Assembly: GCA_002559145.1 (NCBI GenBank)
Contig: NTXX01000085.1
Location: 1-43,133 of the forward strand
Reading direction: 5' to 3'
Length of the DNA: 43,133 bases
From: Bacillus sp. AFS006103
Lineage (GTDB): Bacteria; Bacillota; Bacilli; Bacillales; Cytobacillaceae
Both the position numbers and the translations under genes were made by a program. Position 1 is the first letter of the stretch; every line of letters starts with the position of its first letter. Shown here piece by piece: positions 31,956 to 40,294 of this stretch. The notes beneath the pieces were generated by a model. It searched no databases. It was not told the DNA's origin and worked only from the letters and a program-made list of their open reading frames with translations.

Positions 31956-32160
31956 TTTCTAATGGACAAAACTCTTGCTCTTCTAGCGATTATTGTTCAG
32001 TAGGGAGCTTCTAATGGACAAAACACTTGCTCCTCTAGCGATTATTGTTCAATAGGGAGCTTCTAATGGACAAAACTCTTGCTTCTTTAGTGATTATTGT
32101 TCAATAGGGAGCTTCTAATGGACAATTCTCTTACTCCTTTGATCATATTTGTCCATTAGA
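31956..32160. repeat. Tandem 52-bp repeat array (about 3.5 units)
   Basis: Units start near 31956, 32008, 32060 and 32112 (partial). Each opens CTTCTAATGGACAA and ends TTGTTCAnTAGGGAG. A GCTCC-type arm pairs with GGAGC in each unit, with only wobble changes. The last unit is followed by an inverted TTGTCCATTAGA. It is non-coding, between the RNA cluster and the molybdopterin enzyme gene. Confidence 0.9.
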
Positions 32161-32251
32161 GAATTTCTTAAAATGGTCAACTATATATTCATCAAAAAAA
32201 ACCAACAATCCTTCAGAAAACAGCATTCATGACTGCCTTTTAAAATAGAGA

Positions 32252-33319
32252 TCACTCGATTTTAACTTTTATACAATCTATTGCGTTATAACCATATCCC
32301 TTCCTGTTCCAGATTGGTTTCAATGGTTGAATATTGCCTAAAGAATCAGTTGCTTTTGATTTTATCGTGTATTCTCCTTTTTTAAGAGCATCCCATTTAT
32401 ATTTCCAGCGAACCCAAGCATATTTCTCCGTTGAAGAAGCTAATTCACACGTTTTCCAGGTTTTGCCTTCATCTATACTAATTTCTACCGTGGTAATTTG
32501 TCCTGATCCTGTCCAAGCAATTCCATTAATTTCATACACCCCTGTATTCAATACTTGCATATTTAGCGGGGATTGTATGGTTGAGTTAATATGGATTGAA
32601 TTGACAGGAGCTTTTCTATGATCGTTTTCTTTGTTCGGATAGTAAACGTAATCAACAGCTTGAAAGGGACCTTTAAATTCGTGATCAATCACAATCATTT
32701 TTTTAATCCATTTCACAGAGGCCATGGCGTACCAGCCAGGGACAATTAATCTCAGAGGGAATCCGTGCTTAAAGGGGATTGGATGATGATTGTATTCATA
32801 AGCAAGAATGGTATCAGGATCAAGGGCTTTTTCAATCGGTAAACTCCTCGAAAAATGGTGAAGTTGATTAGAATCAGATCTTTCACCATAATCGTAACCC
32901 TCAAAAACAATTTCTTTGGCAGTATCAAGCAATTCTGTGTACTTCATTAATGATCTTAAAGAGACACCTTTCCAAATCCCTTGACTCATCGCGCCTTTTC
33001 CCCATTGCTCTCCGAACACTTTCGGTTCAAACAATTCTCGCTTATTACCTGAGCATTCTAAAACAAGGTTTATCGTTTTTGCCGGAAATGAGTAAATTTC
33101 CTGTAAAGAAAAAACTCTTGGAGTGTACACTAATCCTTCAATTGGAAGAAAGTAGAAGGAAGATGTGAATTTGGGATAAGGAAAATGGTTTCTTCTATAA
33201 AATAGATTTTCATTCACGTTATCGCACTTTTGAAAATGTATGGGTGTTTCCTGATTTTCAGGAACTAACTTCTTGGTAATCAGATAAGGTCTAACTTTGT
33301 TTAGAGGAGATTGATCCAT
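32252..33319 (-). CDS. Sulfite-oxidase-family molybdopterin oxidoreductase
   Basis: A 355-residue protein. The molybdopterin-binding domain (residues about 25-225) has the Mo-ligating Cys89 in LVLECSGNKRELF, GVSLRSLM, and HGFPLRLIVPGWYAMASVKWI. It is followed by a Mo-co dimerisation domain (about 240-355: VYEINGIAWTGSGQITTVEISIDEGKTW). No Tat or Sec signal is visible, so it appears cytosolic, unlike many MsrP- or YuiH-type proteins. GGAGG lies seven bases before the ATG. The TSUP transporter 2 kb away could export sulfite or sulfonate-derived ions, but linkage is weak. Confidence 0.88.
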   Translation of the reverse strand: MDQSPLNKVRPYLITKKLVPENQETPIHFQKCDNVNENLFYRRNHFPYPKFTSSFYFLPIEGLVYTPRVFSLQEIYSFPAKTINLVLECSGNKRELFEPKVFGEQWGKGAMSQGIWKGVSLRSLMKYTELLDTAKEIVFEGYDYGERSDSNQLHHFSRSLPIEKALDPDTILAYEYNHHPIPFKHGFPLRLIVPGWYAMASVKWIKKMIVIDHEFKGPFQAVDYVYYPNKENDHRKAPVNSIHINSTIQSPLNMQVLNTGVYEINGIAWTGSGQITTVEISIDEGKTWKTCELASSTEKYAWVRWKYKWDALKKGEYTIKSKATDSLGNIQPLKPIWNRKGYGYNAIDCIKVKIE

Positions 33320-33416
33320 ATTACTACCTCCTTAGAATGGAGTTGCTACTTCATGATTATGTTGTTAAGGAAGTATCATTCAAAATTTTTATGACTTTCA
33401 AGGGTTTGGCTCGGTC

Positions 33417-33986
33417 CTATTTTTTAAAGACATGCTGCCCAATGATCATGGTGGTTGTTCTTGTATCGAGCCAACGACTGGTAGCAATGTCAGGATTATA
33501 GAAAAATAAAGCCCCCGGTGCCAAGTTGCGCTGTTCTGTTAAGGCGGCTTTCACAGCCTTAATAGATTCCTCATCGGCTGGCTTATTGATTTCGCCATTT
33601 TGAACAGGTTGAAATTGACCTCGGGCATAAATCACCTCTCTTATCGTGTTAGGGAATTTACTACTTTCAACTCTATTAAGCACCACACAAGCCACAGCAA
33701 TCTTTCCTTCATAAGGTTCCGTCTCAGCCTCAGCTCGAACTAACCGAGAAAGCAGGTCCATTTCTTTTTCCGTTAGACTTATTTTTCCAATATTGGAGTT
33801 ACTAGTAGTATTGGGTTTTGTAGTAACATCAGTCTGTCGGACAGAAATTCGATTAAGTCCATCATGGTGTTTATATCCCTTTAAACTGTCCGAAAGTGGG
33901 TATCCTTGTATAATCGGATAGGCAAAAGCGGGGGAAGCGTATAAAAATGAAGCCAGTAATAGAAAAATGGTAATTAGTTTTTTCAT
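33417..33986 (-). CDS. SleB/CwlJ-type cell wall hydrolase (YkvT-like)
   Basis: A 189-residue secreted protein. The signal peptide covers residues 1-22 (KKLITIFLLLASFLYASPAFA). The C-terminal hydrolase domain (about 70-189) has LLSRLVRAEAETEPYEGKIAVACVVLNRV with the catalytic Glu, and FYNPDIATSRW at the end. It is related to spore cortex lytic transglycosylases SleB and CwlJ. No peptidoglycan-binding repeat is present, as in B. subtilis YkvT. AGGAGG precedes the ATG strongly. A germination or vegetative wall-turnover role is inferred. Confidence 0.85.
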   Translation of the reverse strand: MKKLITIFLLLASFLYASPAFAYPIIQGYPLSDSLKGYKHHDGLNRISVRQTDVTTKPNTTSNSNIGKISLTEKEMDLLSRLVRAEAETEPYEGKIAVACVVLNRVESSKFPNTIREVIYARGQFQPVQNGEINKPADEESIKAVKAALTEQRNLAPGALFFYNPDIATSRWLDTRTTTMIIGQHVFKK

Positions 33987-34065
33987 GATTCTAGTCCTCC
34001 TAGGTCGTTACCTTGTTTAAATCTATTACTATGAATGGAAAAAATAGATTAGTATTACAGTTAAG

Positions 34066-34263
34066 TTGATTAGTTTTACAGTTTGGTTACATAGAGTATT
34101 GAGACGTTTTTTTCAAAAAGTAGAAACGGAAAAAACTGTAAGCCTTCTCTCTCATCGTAATTATCACCTACTCGGCCAAAAGACCTGTTACGACAAATGG
34201 TTAATCCATAAATGGGACTTTTTGATTAAATACGGTGAAAGATGCGGATTTTTGGAGGAATAA
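34066..34263 (+). CDS. Doubtful small ORF (65 aa)
   Basis: An open frame from TTG to TAA encoding a basic, Trp- and Cys-containing peptide ending YGERCGFLEE. No ribosome binding site precedes the TTG and I recognise no family. It may be a decayed gene or chance frame in the 34.0-34.48 kb gap, which otherwise shows nothing clear. Confidence 0.25.
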   Translation: MISFTVWLHRVLRRFFQKVETEKTVSLLSHRNYHLLGQKTCYDKWLIHKWDFLIKYGERCGFLEE

Positions 34264-34480
34264 GCAGGATTTTTAGTTTTAAAAGAGGAATATATTATAT
34301 TAAATTTCGATTTAGTGGTTCATAGAAGTTATTTTGTCAGATTACGAGAAAACTGCGCTATTCAAAAGGAATTAGGAGAACACTTCTGGATGTTTTTCAT
34401 CTTACAAAATAGCTGCAGATTCAAATAGATCAAGCTAAATTTATTATCCATTCTATCAATTATGAAAGAAGGTAGACGCT

Positions 34481-35053
34481 ATGATTGAAAATTTCTTTGC
34501 TGACTATAAAAACTACATCGTGGTACCGGAAGATGAGAAGCAAGAGAATGAAGTGTATGATCCCCAAAATTATTCTGCTTATTATATCCTCACATTGTCT
34601 ATCTTTGACTCACGTTTAACGACTTGGAAAGATGCAAGTAAATTTGAAATCGATGTGGATAAAAGTATCAAAACAGTACTGAGGGATTTTAATCAAAGGC
34701 AGCGTGAGAAGTATCATCTTCAATTACTAGAATTTGATCGGTTTAAAAACTATTTTATCTTGGCCCTATCTTCTAAAATAAAATTTAATCCAGGGGAAGA
34801 AAATGCTGGTATATCTTATGTGATTGATAGATTACTAACGAATTCTTTTTATGTTGGGCAGGGTTGGTTTAACTTCATTGGTGAAAAAGGAAAAGTTGCC
34901 CGTAAACTCTTTTGCTGCTCCTTTAAGGAATATGGAGTCGAGAAACTAAACCGTTCAAAAAGGGAAGAAAGATATGAAAACATTAGTGAATTAATTCCTA
35001 AAAATGGAGAGATCAAGCTGATTAAAGGATCTTTGAAAAGGGAAATTCGCTAA
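34481..35053 (+). CDS. Hypothetical cytosolic protein (190 aa)
   Basis: A 190-residue soluble protein with no signal or TM segment. It begins MIENFFADYKNYIVVPEDEKQ, has a central FQ/KY-rich helical region (VLRDFNQRQREKYHLQLLEF) and ends in a basic stretch. AGAAGG lies before the ATG at a workable distance. It is followed by a strong terminator and not linked to neighbours. I do not recognise a family. Confidence 0.65.
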   Translation: MIENFFADYKNYIVVPEDEKQENEVYDPQNYSAYYILTLSIFDSRLTTWKDASKFEIDVDKSIKTVLRDFNQRQREKYHLQLLEFDRFKNYFILALSSKIKFNPGEENAGISYVIDRLLTNSFYVGQGWFNFIGEKGKVARKLFCCSFKEYGVEKLNRSKREERYENISELIPKNGEIKLIKGSLKREIR

Positions 35054-35088
35054 AGACCTAGGCGATATTATGAATATTAAACTGTAAT

Positions 35089-35127
35089 GGAAGGAGGCCA
35101 CAGAAATGTGAACTCCTTCTTTTTTTT
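35089..35127 (+). terminator. Intrinsic terminator
   Basis: GAAGGAG..CACA-gaaa-TGTG..CTCCTTC followed by eight T. Confidence 0.88.
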
Positions 35128-35247
35128 CAATGATGAAAGTAACCTTTAGTAAACTCGCAGAATCTAATAAATATTTAGTTATTTACAAGATAAATATAAA
35201 TGTATATAATCCTATATAAATACTTGGAATTGATAGGGCGTGCGCAT

Positions 35248-36012
35248 ATGAGTATAGGGATTACACTGATGGGTTTATTTGTAGGTTTTTTGGTGGGGTT
35301 GACTGGAGTTGGAGGTGCAGCACTGCTAACCCCCGTATTGATTCTAATCGGGGTGAATCCTTCCATAGCTGTTGGTACAGACCTTGTCTATAACTCCATC
35401 ACGAAATTCTTTGGACTTTTTCAACATTGGAGACAAAAAACAGTTAATTTTCAGATGGTGAAGTTATTAGCGTTAGGAAGTATTCCGAGTGCGGTGGTTG
35501 CGATAGCTTCTCTTCACTATTTTGAAGCTTCTTACCATAATCAGGAACAGATTATCAGGCATGCCCTCGGATACATCCTAATAATTGTTTCCCTGGCGAT
35601 CATTATCAGAACCTTTGTGGAGAAAAAAATAAGACCGAATCGCTGGCAATTAAAGCCTTTGAAAGAAAAGAAGGCGTTAACGATTTTTATTGGCTGCCTT
35701 TTTGGATTTATCGTCGGACTCACATCCTTAGGATCAGGTTCATTATTCGCTGTGGCAATGATTTATCTGTATCAAATGAAGACATCAGAGATGGTTGGAA
35801 CTGATATTACTCATGCGTTTCTTTTGGTAACTGTTGCAGGATTGCTCCACATTTCTTATGGAAATGTGAACTATATGCTAGTTGGTAATTTACTCTTGGG
35901 TTCCATTCCTGGCGTGTTGGTCGGCAGCAGCATTTCAGCTAAAGTCCCTACAAGGCCGCTGCGAACGATTGTTGCTGTATTGATTTTTGTAAGTGGACTC
36001 AAGCTAATTTAA
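35248..36012 (+). CDS. TSUP (TauE/SafE) family anion transporter
   Basis: A protein of about 255 residues with eight hydrophobic spans. It shows the duplicated TSUP motif: GLFVGFLVGLTGVGGAALLTPVLI with SIAVGTDLVYNSITK in the first half, and CLFGFIVGLTSLGSGSLFAVAMI with EMVGTDITHAF in the second. TSUP proteins move sulfite, sulfonates or other small anions. The ATG at 35248 (MSIGITLMG) is preferred over a 16-codon upstream frame; its ribosome binding site is weak (AGGGCG). Confidence 0.85.
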   Translation: MSIGITLMGLFVGFLVGLTGVGGAALLTPVLILIGVNPSIAVGTDLVYNSITKFFGLFQHWRQKTVNFQMVKLLALGSIPSAVVAIASLHYFEASYHNQEQIIRHALGYILIIVSLAIIIRTFVEKKIRPNRWQLKPLKEKKALTIFIGCLFGFIVGLTSLGSGSLFAVAMIYLYQMKTSEMVGTDITHAFLLVTVAGLLHISYGNVNYMLVGNLLLGSIPGVLVGSSISAKVPTRPLRTIVAVLIFVSGLKLI

Positions 36013-36053
36013 GATTTTTGGGGATAAACCTAAAATGTTAATTTAAGAGAGAA

Positions 36054-36085
36054 AGTCAGCATCCTAAGTGATGTTGGCTTTTTTT
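36054..36085 (+). terminator. Intrinsic terminator after TSUP gene
   Basis: AGTCAGCATC-ctaagt-GATGTTGGCT (with wobble pairs), then TTTTTT. Confidence 0.8.
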
Positions 36086-36230
36086 GCGTGCCATTGGGAC
36101 GGAGAATTTATTCATTTCCCTCATAAACGGAAGATACTTTACGAATGTATATAAAGTTAAGCAGGGAGAGTCATACTTCCTTTTTTTGTTTGAATCAACT
36201 TTGAGTAAATGTGCATGGGAGAGAAGAAGA

Positions 36231-38396
36231 ATGACAGAAGCAACATACAAATCTCGCGAGGAACGAAAACAAGCGGAAAAAACAAGACAGATTCAACAAA
36301 CAAGTAAAGGCTCGCCTAAAAAAGGGTCTTTCATAAAAAAAGTGATCATCGTCTGTTTGGTCCTTGGCCTTGTTACAACAGGAGCAGGAGCTATCACGTT
36401 CGCTTCCATGATTAAGGATGTCCCCAATTTAGATTCTTCTAAACTGGCAGATCCGCTTTCAACGAAGTTTTATGATAAAAACGGAAGCTTCCTCTATGAA
36501 TACGGGAAGGAAAAGCGGACAAAAATTTCCTATAAACAAGTTCCAAAAGTATTGGAGGATGCGTTTATTGCAACGGAAGATTCCCGTTTTTATGAACATG
36601 AGGGCATTGACATAAAAAGGACAGCCAAAGCGATATTCGTAAACGTAACCGAAGATTTCGGATCACAGGGCGGCAGTACCATTACACAGCAAGTGATCAA
36701 AAACTCATTTTTAACTCCTGAGAAAACAATCAAACGAAAAGTGCAAGAATGGAAATTAGCGTATCAGCTGGAACAAGAGTATTCCAAGCATGAGATATTA
36801 ATGATGTATTTGAACAAAATCTACCTGGGTAACCGCTCTTACGGGGTGGCAGCCGCAGCGAAGAACTACTATGGACTAGAAGCAAATAAGTTGAAAAATA
36901 TGACACTTGCACAGGCAGCCATGTTAGCGGGACTGCCTCAGAGTCCGAATCATTATGACCCCTCCAAACCAGAAAACAAAGAAGAGGCGACCAAACGAAG
37001 AAATATTGTCTTAACTTTGATGCATAGGCACGGGTATATTACAGAAAAACAAATGAAGGAAGCAGCCAAGGTTCCAGTTACAGAGGGAATTGTACCGAAA
37101 AAGAATCAACAAAGTATGCCATATGAAGCATTTTTGGATGCAGCTGTGAAAGAGGTTAAGGGAAAACTCAAGGGTATTGACATCAGCATAGATGGTTTAT
37201 CTATCTATACAACCTTGGACCAGAAAGCACAGGATTATGCGGACAAAATGCTAGGCACGAATGAAATCATTGCCTATCCGGATTCCGAGTTTCAAGGAGC
37301 TTTCGTCTTTTTGGATACAAAAACCGGAGAAGTAAGGGCGATTGGAAGTGGGCGGAACGATTTTAAAGCCGATTTCATGGGGAACAACTTTGCCATCAAT
37401 ATGAAACGTCAACCCGGCAGCTCCTTTAAGCCGATTTTTGATTATGGTCCTGCGATTGAACAGTTAAAATGGTCGACGGCACATATAATTAATGACCAGA
37501 AGACCACGTATTCATCCGGCCAGTCAATTTCCAATTGGGACCATCAAAATCATGGCATGATGACGATACGCAATGCCTTGCAATACTCTTACAATGTTCC
37601 TGCTCTCCTCACTTTGAGAGCGGTGGGAATGGAGAAGGCAAAAACCTTTGCCGAAAATCTCGGGATTACCTTCCCTAACCATCAGGTGTATGAATCCTAC
37701 GCGATAGGAAGTAATACCGTTAATCCTTTACAAATGGCAGGAGCTTACAGCGCTTTTGGAAATGGCGGGGTCTACAACAAACCGCATTTCGTCCAGAAAG
37801 TGGTGTTAGCTAATGGGAAAGTTGTAGGTTTTGCGGAGAAACCGAAACGTGTGATGAAGGATTACACGGCCTATATGGTAACCGATATGTTACGCACCGT
37901 CGTGGATGCCGGGACAGGGAAAAATGCGAATGTGCCAGGACTAGATGTGGCCGGAAAAACAGGTACAACCAATTTTGATCAAAAAACCATTGCTCAATTT
38001 GGATACCCATCCAATGCCACAAATGACAGCTGGTTTGCTGGTTATACACCACAATACACGATGGCGGTTTGGACTGGTTATGAGCAAAACGGTCAGGGTA
38101 ATTATATGGTTAGCAATACGACGAAAATTGCGCACTACATGTTTAAATCGATGATGCAAACCTTTGGAACAGACTCCTCCAGTTTCAAGCAGCCAAATAG
38201 TGTCTACAGCGTGAGAAATGAACTTTATATAAAAGGTGTCGGATCTGCGGAAGTTCCTATCATTCCTAATATCAACCACGAAAAAAAATCTCCAAAAAAC
38301 GAGAAAAATAATGGCAAGGAGAAAAAGCATTCTCAGAAAGAGAAGGGAAAGAACAAAGGAAAGGCAAAAGGAAAAGGGAAAAAGAAGGAACATTAG
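36231..38396 (+). CDS. Class A penicillin-binding protein (PonA-like)
   Basis: A 721-residue bifunctional PBP: a short basic cytosolic tail, one TM helix (VIIVCLVLGLVTTGAGAI), a GT51 transglycosylase (EDSRFYEHEG, GGSTITQQVIKN, KRKVQEWKLA) and a transpeptidase with SSFKP (SxxK), SYN and KTGT motifs in order. The C-terminus is an unusual Lys/Gly/Asn-rich tail of about 40 residues (KEKGKNKGKAKGKGKKKEH). The N-terminal half resembles B. subtilis PonA, but the protein is shorter and not beside recU. The ATG at 36231 with GGGAG upstream is chosen over a frame 49 codons longer that overlaps the terminator. It builds peptidoglycan outside the membrane. Confidence 0.92.
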   Translation: MTEATYKSREERKQAEKTRQIQQTSKGSPKKGSFIKKVIIVCLVLGLVTTGAGAITFASMIKDVPNLDSSKLADPLSTKFYDKNGSFLYEYGKEKRTKISYKQVPKVLEDAFIATEDSRFYEHEGIDIKRTAKAIFVNVTEDFGSQGGSTITQQVIKNSFLTPEKTIKRKVQEWKLAYQLEQEYSKHEILMMYLNKIYLGNRSYGVAAAAKNYYGLEANKLKNMTLAQAAMLAGLPQSPNHYDPSKPENKEEATKRRNIVLTLMHRHGYITEKQMKEAAKVPVTEGIVPKKNQQSMPYEAFLDAAVKEVKGKLKGIDISIDGLSIYTTLDQKAQDYADKMLGTNEIIAYPDSEFQGAFVFLDTKTGEVRAIGSGRNDFKADFMGNNFAINMKRQPGSSFKPIFDYGPAIEQLKWSTAHIINDQKTTYSSGQSISNWDHQNHGMMTIRNALQYSYNVPALLTLRAVGMEKAKTFAENLGITFPNHQVYESYAIGSNTVNPLQMAGAYSAFGNGGVYNKPHFVQKVVLANGKVVGFAEKPKRVMKDYTAYMVTDMLRTVVDAGTGKNANVPGLDVAGKTGTTNFDQKTIAQFGYPSNATNDSWFAGYTPQYTMAVWTGYEQNGQGNYMVSNTTKIAHYMFKSMMQTFGTDSSSFKQPNSVYSVRNELYIKGVGSAEVPIIPNINHEKKSPKNEKNNGKEKKHSQKEKGKNKGKAKGKGKKKEH

Positions 38397-38482
38397 AAAC
38401 CGAATTTATAATTTAAAAAATGAATTCAGTGAAATAGAAATTGTATTGATCATCGGATTGGATTAAGATGGATGCCTTGTTG

Positions 38483-38947
38483 TTATAAGTTTTTTTCGCT
38501 GCGTATTTTATTAAGTAATACCCGGCAGCCAGCTGAAACAAGACGATAGGTTTCATCAAAATCACCTGTATAAAATGGATCGGGGATATCTTTCCTGTAT
38601 TTGGTCAGATCGAGCAGCCTAATGATCTTTGGATGATTAGGCTTGCTGGTTATCCTGTAAATATTTTTTATGTTGCTTTCGTCCATACCGATAATATAGT
38701 CGAATTTGCAAAAGTCTTCTTTCCTTAATCGGCGTCCAACAAGTCCATTAGAAGAGATATGGTATTTCTTCAGAATATTAAGAGTTCCTTCGTGCGGAGG
38801 AAAGCCGATTTGCCATGAACTGGTTGCAGCAGAATCAACTGCGATTTTGTCTGTCAAATTTTCCTTTTTGACTAAGTTACGAAACAAAGCTTCAGCCATC
38901 GGTGAACGGCAAATATTCCCTAGGCATACAAATAAAACGTTGATCAT
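38483..38947 (-). CDS. Low-molecular-weight protein tyrosine phosphatase
   Basis: A 154-residue LMW-PTP. The P-loop CLGNICRS (CX5R, Cys8 and Arg14) is at the start, and the general acid Asp123 is in IPDPFY. Length and motif order are typical of YfkJ/YwlE-type enzymes; the latter are protein-arginine phosphatases, and specificity cannot be told from these motifs alone. GGGGGG precedes the ATG. It is convergent with the PBP gene. Confidence 0.9.
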   Translation of the reverse strand: MINVLFVCLGNICRSPMAEALFRNLVKKENLTDKIAVDSAATSSWQIGFPPHEGTLNILKKYHISSNGLVGRRLRKEDFCKFDYIIGMDESNIKNIYRITSKPNHPKIIRLLDLTKYRKDIPDPFYTGDFDETYRLVSAGCRVLLNKIRSEKNL

Positions 38948-39073
38948 GTACTTCCCCCCTTTAATTGATCTTATTTTTTTTATATTTTAATAGTCTTTTT
39001 AGAAATGGATTTATGTATTTTCAAAATAGTGGATTGGACAGTTGTGTTGTTTTGCACACCTCTAGCTGTTATC

Positions 39074-39223
39074 GGGGTCTTTAATACCAAGCTGCTCCAA
39101 CGATGATAAGAAATATAAACATACAATGATTAGAGTCAAACTAGCTCCGTAAGCACTAATTGCCATGTACAGTGCTTTCTTTTCGTTCGTAATCACAAAG
39201 TATGTACAAAACAGAAAAACGGA
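39074..39223 (-). pseudogene. Fragment of a membrane protein
   Basis: On the minus strand an open frame ends YMAISAYGASLTLIIVC...LEQLGIKDPDNS before a TAG near 39074. It contains one clear TM helix flanked by basic and acidic residues, as in real membrane proteins. There is no start codon with a ribosome binding site, and an in-frame TAG lies just upstream of about 39223. It looks like a C-terminal remnant. The parent family is not recognised. Confidence 0.4.
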
Positions 39224-39344
39224 ACGGCACTAGTGCTATTTTTAGAGACTGTTTTCCAAGAAATCTTTGTGATTTGTCTTTATTTATTTAGTGTTAAACT
39301 AACTCTTTTTTGTGTAACAGCTGAATTTCGAAAAACTTCACATA

Positions 39345-39435
39345 AGCTAAAGGGGGCTTTCCTTAAAATCTGTCTGCTAATTACGACAGCCTTTTCTTAT
39401 TGAACTAAAGGGCAATTTAGTTCTATAAGAAAAGG
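39345..39435. repeat. Composite cassette repeat, copy A
   Basis: Left box GCTAAAGGGGGC at 39346, a CTGTC..GACAG hairpin followed by CTTTTCTT, then a long palindrome 39390-39435 whose centre is GAACTAAA-gggca-aTTTAGTTC and whose outer arms are CCTTTTCTTAT/ATAAGAAAAGG. The two CTAAAGGG boxes are 58 bp apart. It lies between the phosphatase/membrane fragment and the GNAT gene. A separate terminator follows at 39450. Confidence 0.75.
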
Positions 39436-39449
39436 ATAATAACCTTGAT

Positions 39450-39478
39450 AACCATTCCATAAAAAAGAATGGTTTTTT
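39450..39478 (+). terminator. Small terminator upstream of the GNAT gene
   Basis: AACCATTC-cataaaaaa-GAATGGTT followed by TTTTG. Confidence 0.75.
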
Positions 39479-39548
39479 GTATTTATCTGTAAAATATATG
39501 ATATTATTTGGAATATTAAATCATTTAATCATTAGGATGTGTACATAG

Positions 39549-40010
39549 GTGGAAGTCAGTATTAAAAAAACCAAATTGGATGAAATCGAAGATTTGTTAG
39601 CTATACAAAAAGATGTTTTTGCAGAGGATTATGCATTATACGAAGACCATGATTCAACCCCTGTAAATGAAACGACAGAGAAATTAATCGAAAACATTGA
39701 ACGTTTTTTTCATTTCACAATTTGGTTGGACAACGATATTATTGGAGCAATAGATATTCGACCATTGGATGATAAACGATTGAGATTAAAGAAATTATTC
39801 TTAAGAAATGAATATCAAAACAAAGGACTTGGAAGTAAGATAATCCAATTAATGGAGTCAGAATTTCCTTTGATAAAAGATTGGAGCTTATACACTCCTT
39901 ATTTAAACAAAAGAAATCATCATTTTTATGAAAAGTTAGGTTACAAAAAAATAGGTGAAGTACAAGTTACTGAAAAATTTCAATTATTTAAATATGAAAA
40001 AATATTATAA
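39549..40010 (+). CDS. GNAT-family acetyltransferase in cassette 1
   Basis: A 153-residue single-domain GNAT protein: N-terminal VSIKKTKLDEIEDLLAIQ, central FTIWLDNDIIGAIDI and LRLKKLFLRNEYQNKGLGSKIIQLME with the acetyl-CoA-binding RN-x-x-Q-N-K-G-L-G motif A, then NHHFYEKLGYKKIGE. It starts at GTG with AGGA upstream. It is one of five unrelated same-strand genes separated by the composite repeat, and is preceded by its own AT-rich promoter-like region. The substrate is unknown. Confidence 0.82.
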   Translation: MEVSIKKTKLDEIEDLLAIQKDVFAEDYALYEDHDSTPVNETTEKLIENIERFFHFTIWLDNDIIGAIDIRPLDDKRLRLKKLFLRNEYQNKGLGSKIIQLMESEFPLIKDWSLYTPYLNKRNHHFYEKLGYKKIGEVQVTEKFQLFKYEKIL

Positions 40011-40097
40011 GTTTTTTATGTTTTTCTTCTCTTCCATAAGATAATCCATTAAGTTGTAGTGGCAACTTATTTGATATTTCATAGCAAGATTGTGAAT

Positions 40098-40193
40098 AAT
40101 TGTACTTAAAGTAACGGGTGCAAGAGCGGAAGATGGGATTGATACGGAGATCCCTTTGCTTATTCGACTAACGGGGCAGGTTAGTGTAATAAG
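40098..40193. repeat. Composite cassette repeat, copy B
   Basis: Left box GTAACGGGTGCAAG at 40111, hairpin GGGATtgatacggagATCCC with CTTTG, then palindrome CTTATT..ACTAAC-ggggcag-GTTAGT..AATAAG at 40159-40193. The TAAC boxes are 57 bp apart. It lies between the GNAT and Amj-like genes. Confidence 0.8.
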
Positions 40194-40294
40194 AACAGAA
40201 AAAATAATTATAGCTTTGAGTCCTTCTAAATAATTCCAAAACAAAAGATTTAGTTTATAATACAGCTATAATAAATTTTTTTAAGGGGCTTTTT

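Noticed and set aside
11770..32160. CRISPR arrays
   Set aside because: The 52-bp arrays are contiguous repeats without unique spacers, and no cas genes are present.
40005..40244. Minus-strand 79-codon frame after the GNAT gene
   Set aside because: It covers repeat copy B and its hairpin, has no recognisable family and no good ribosome binding site.
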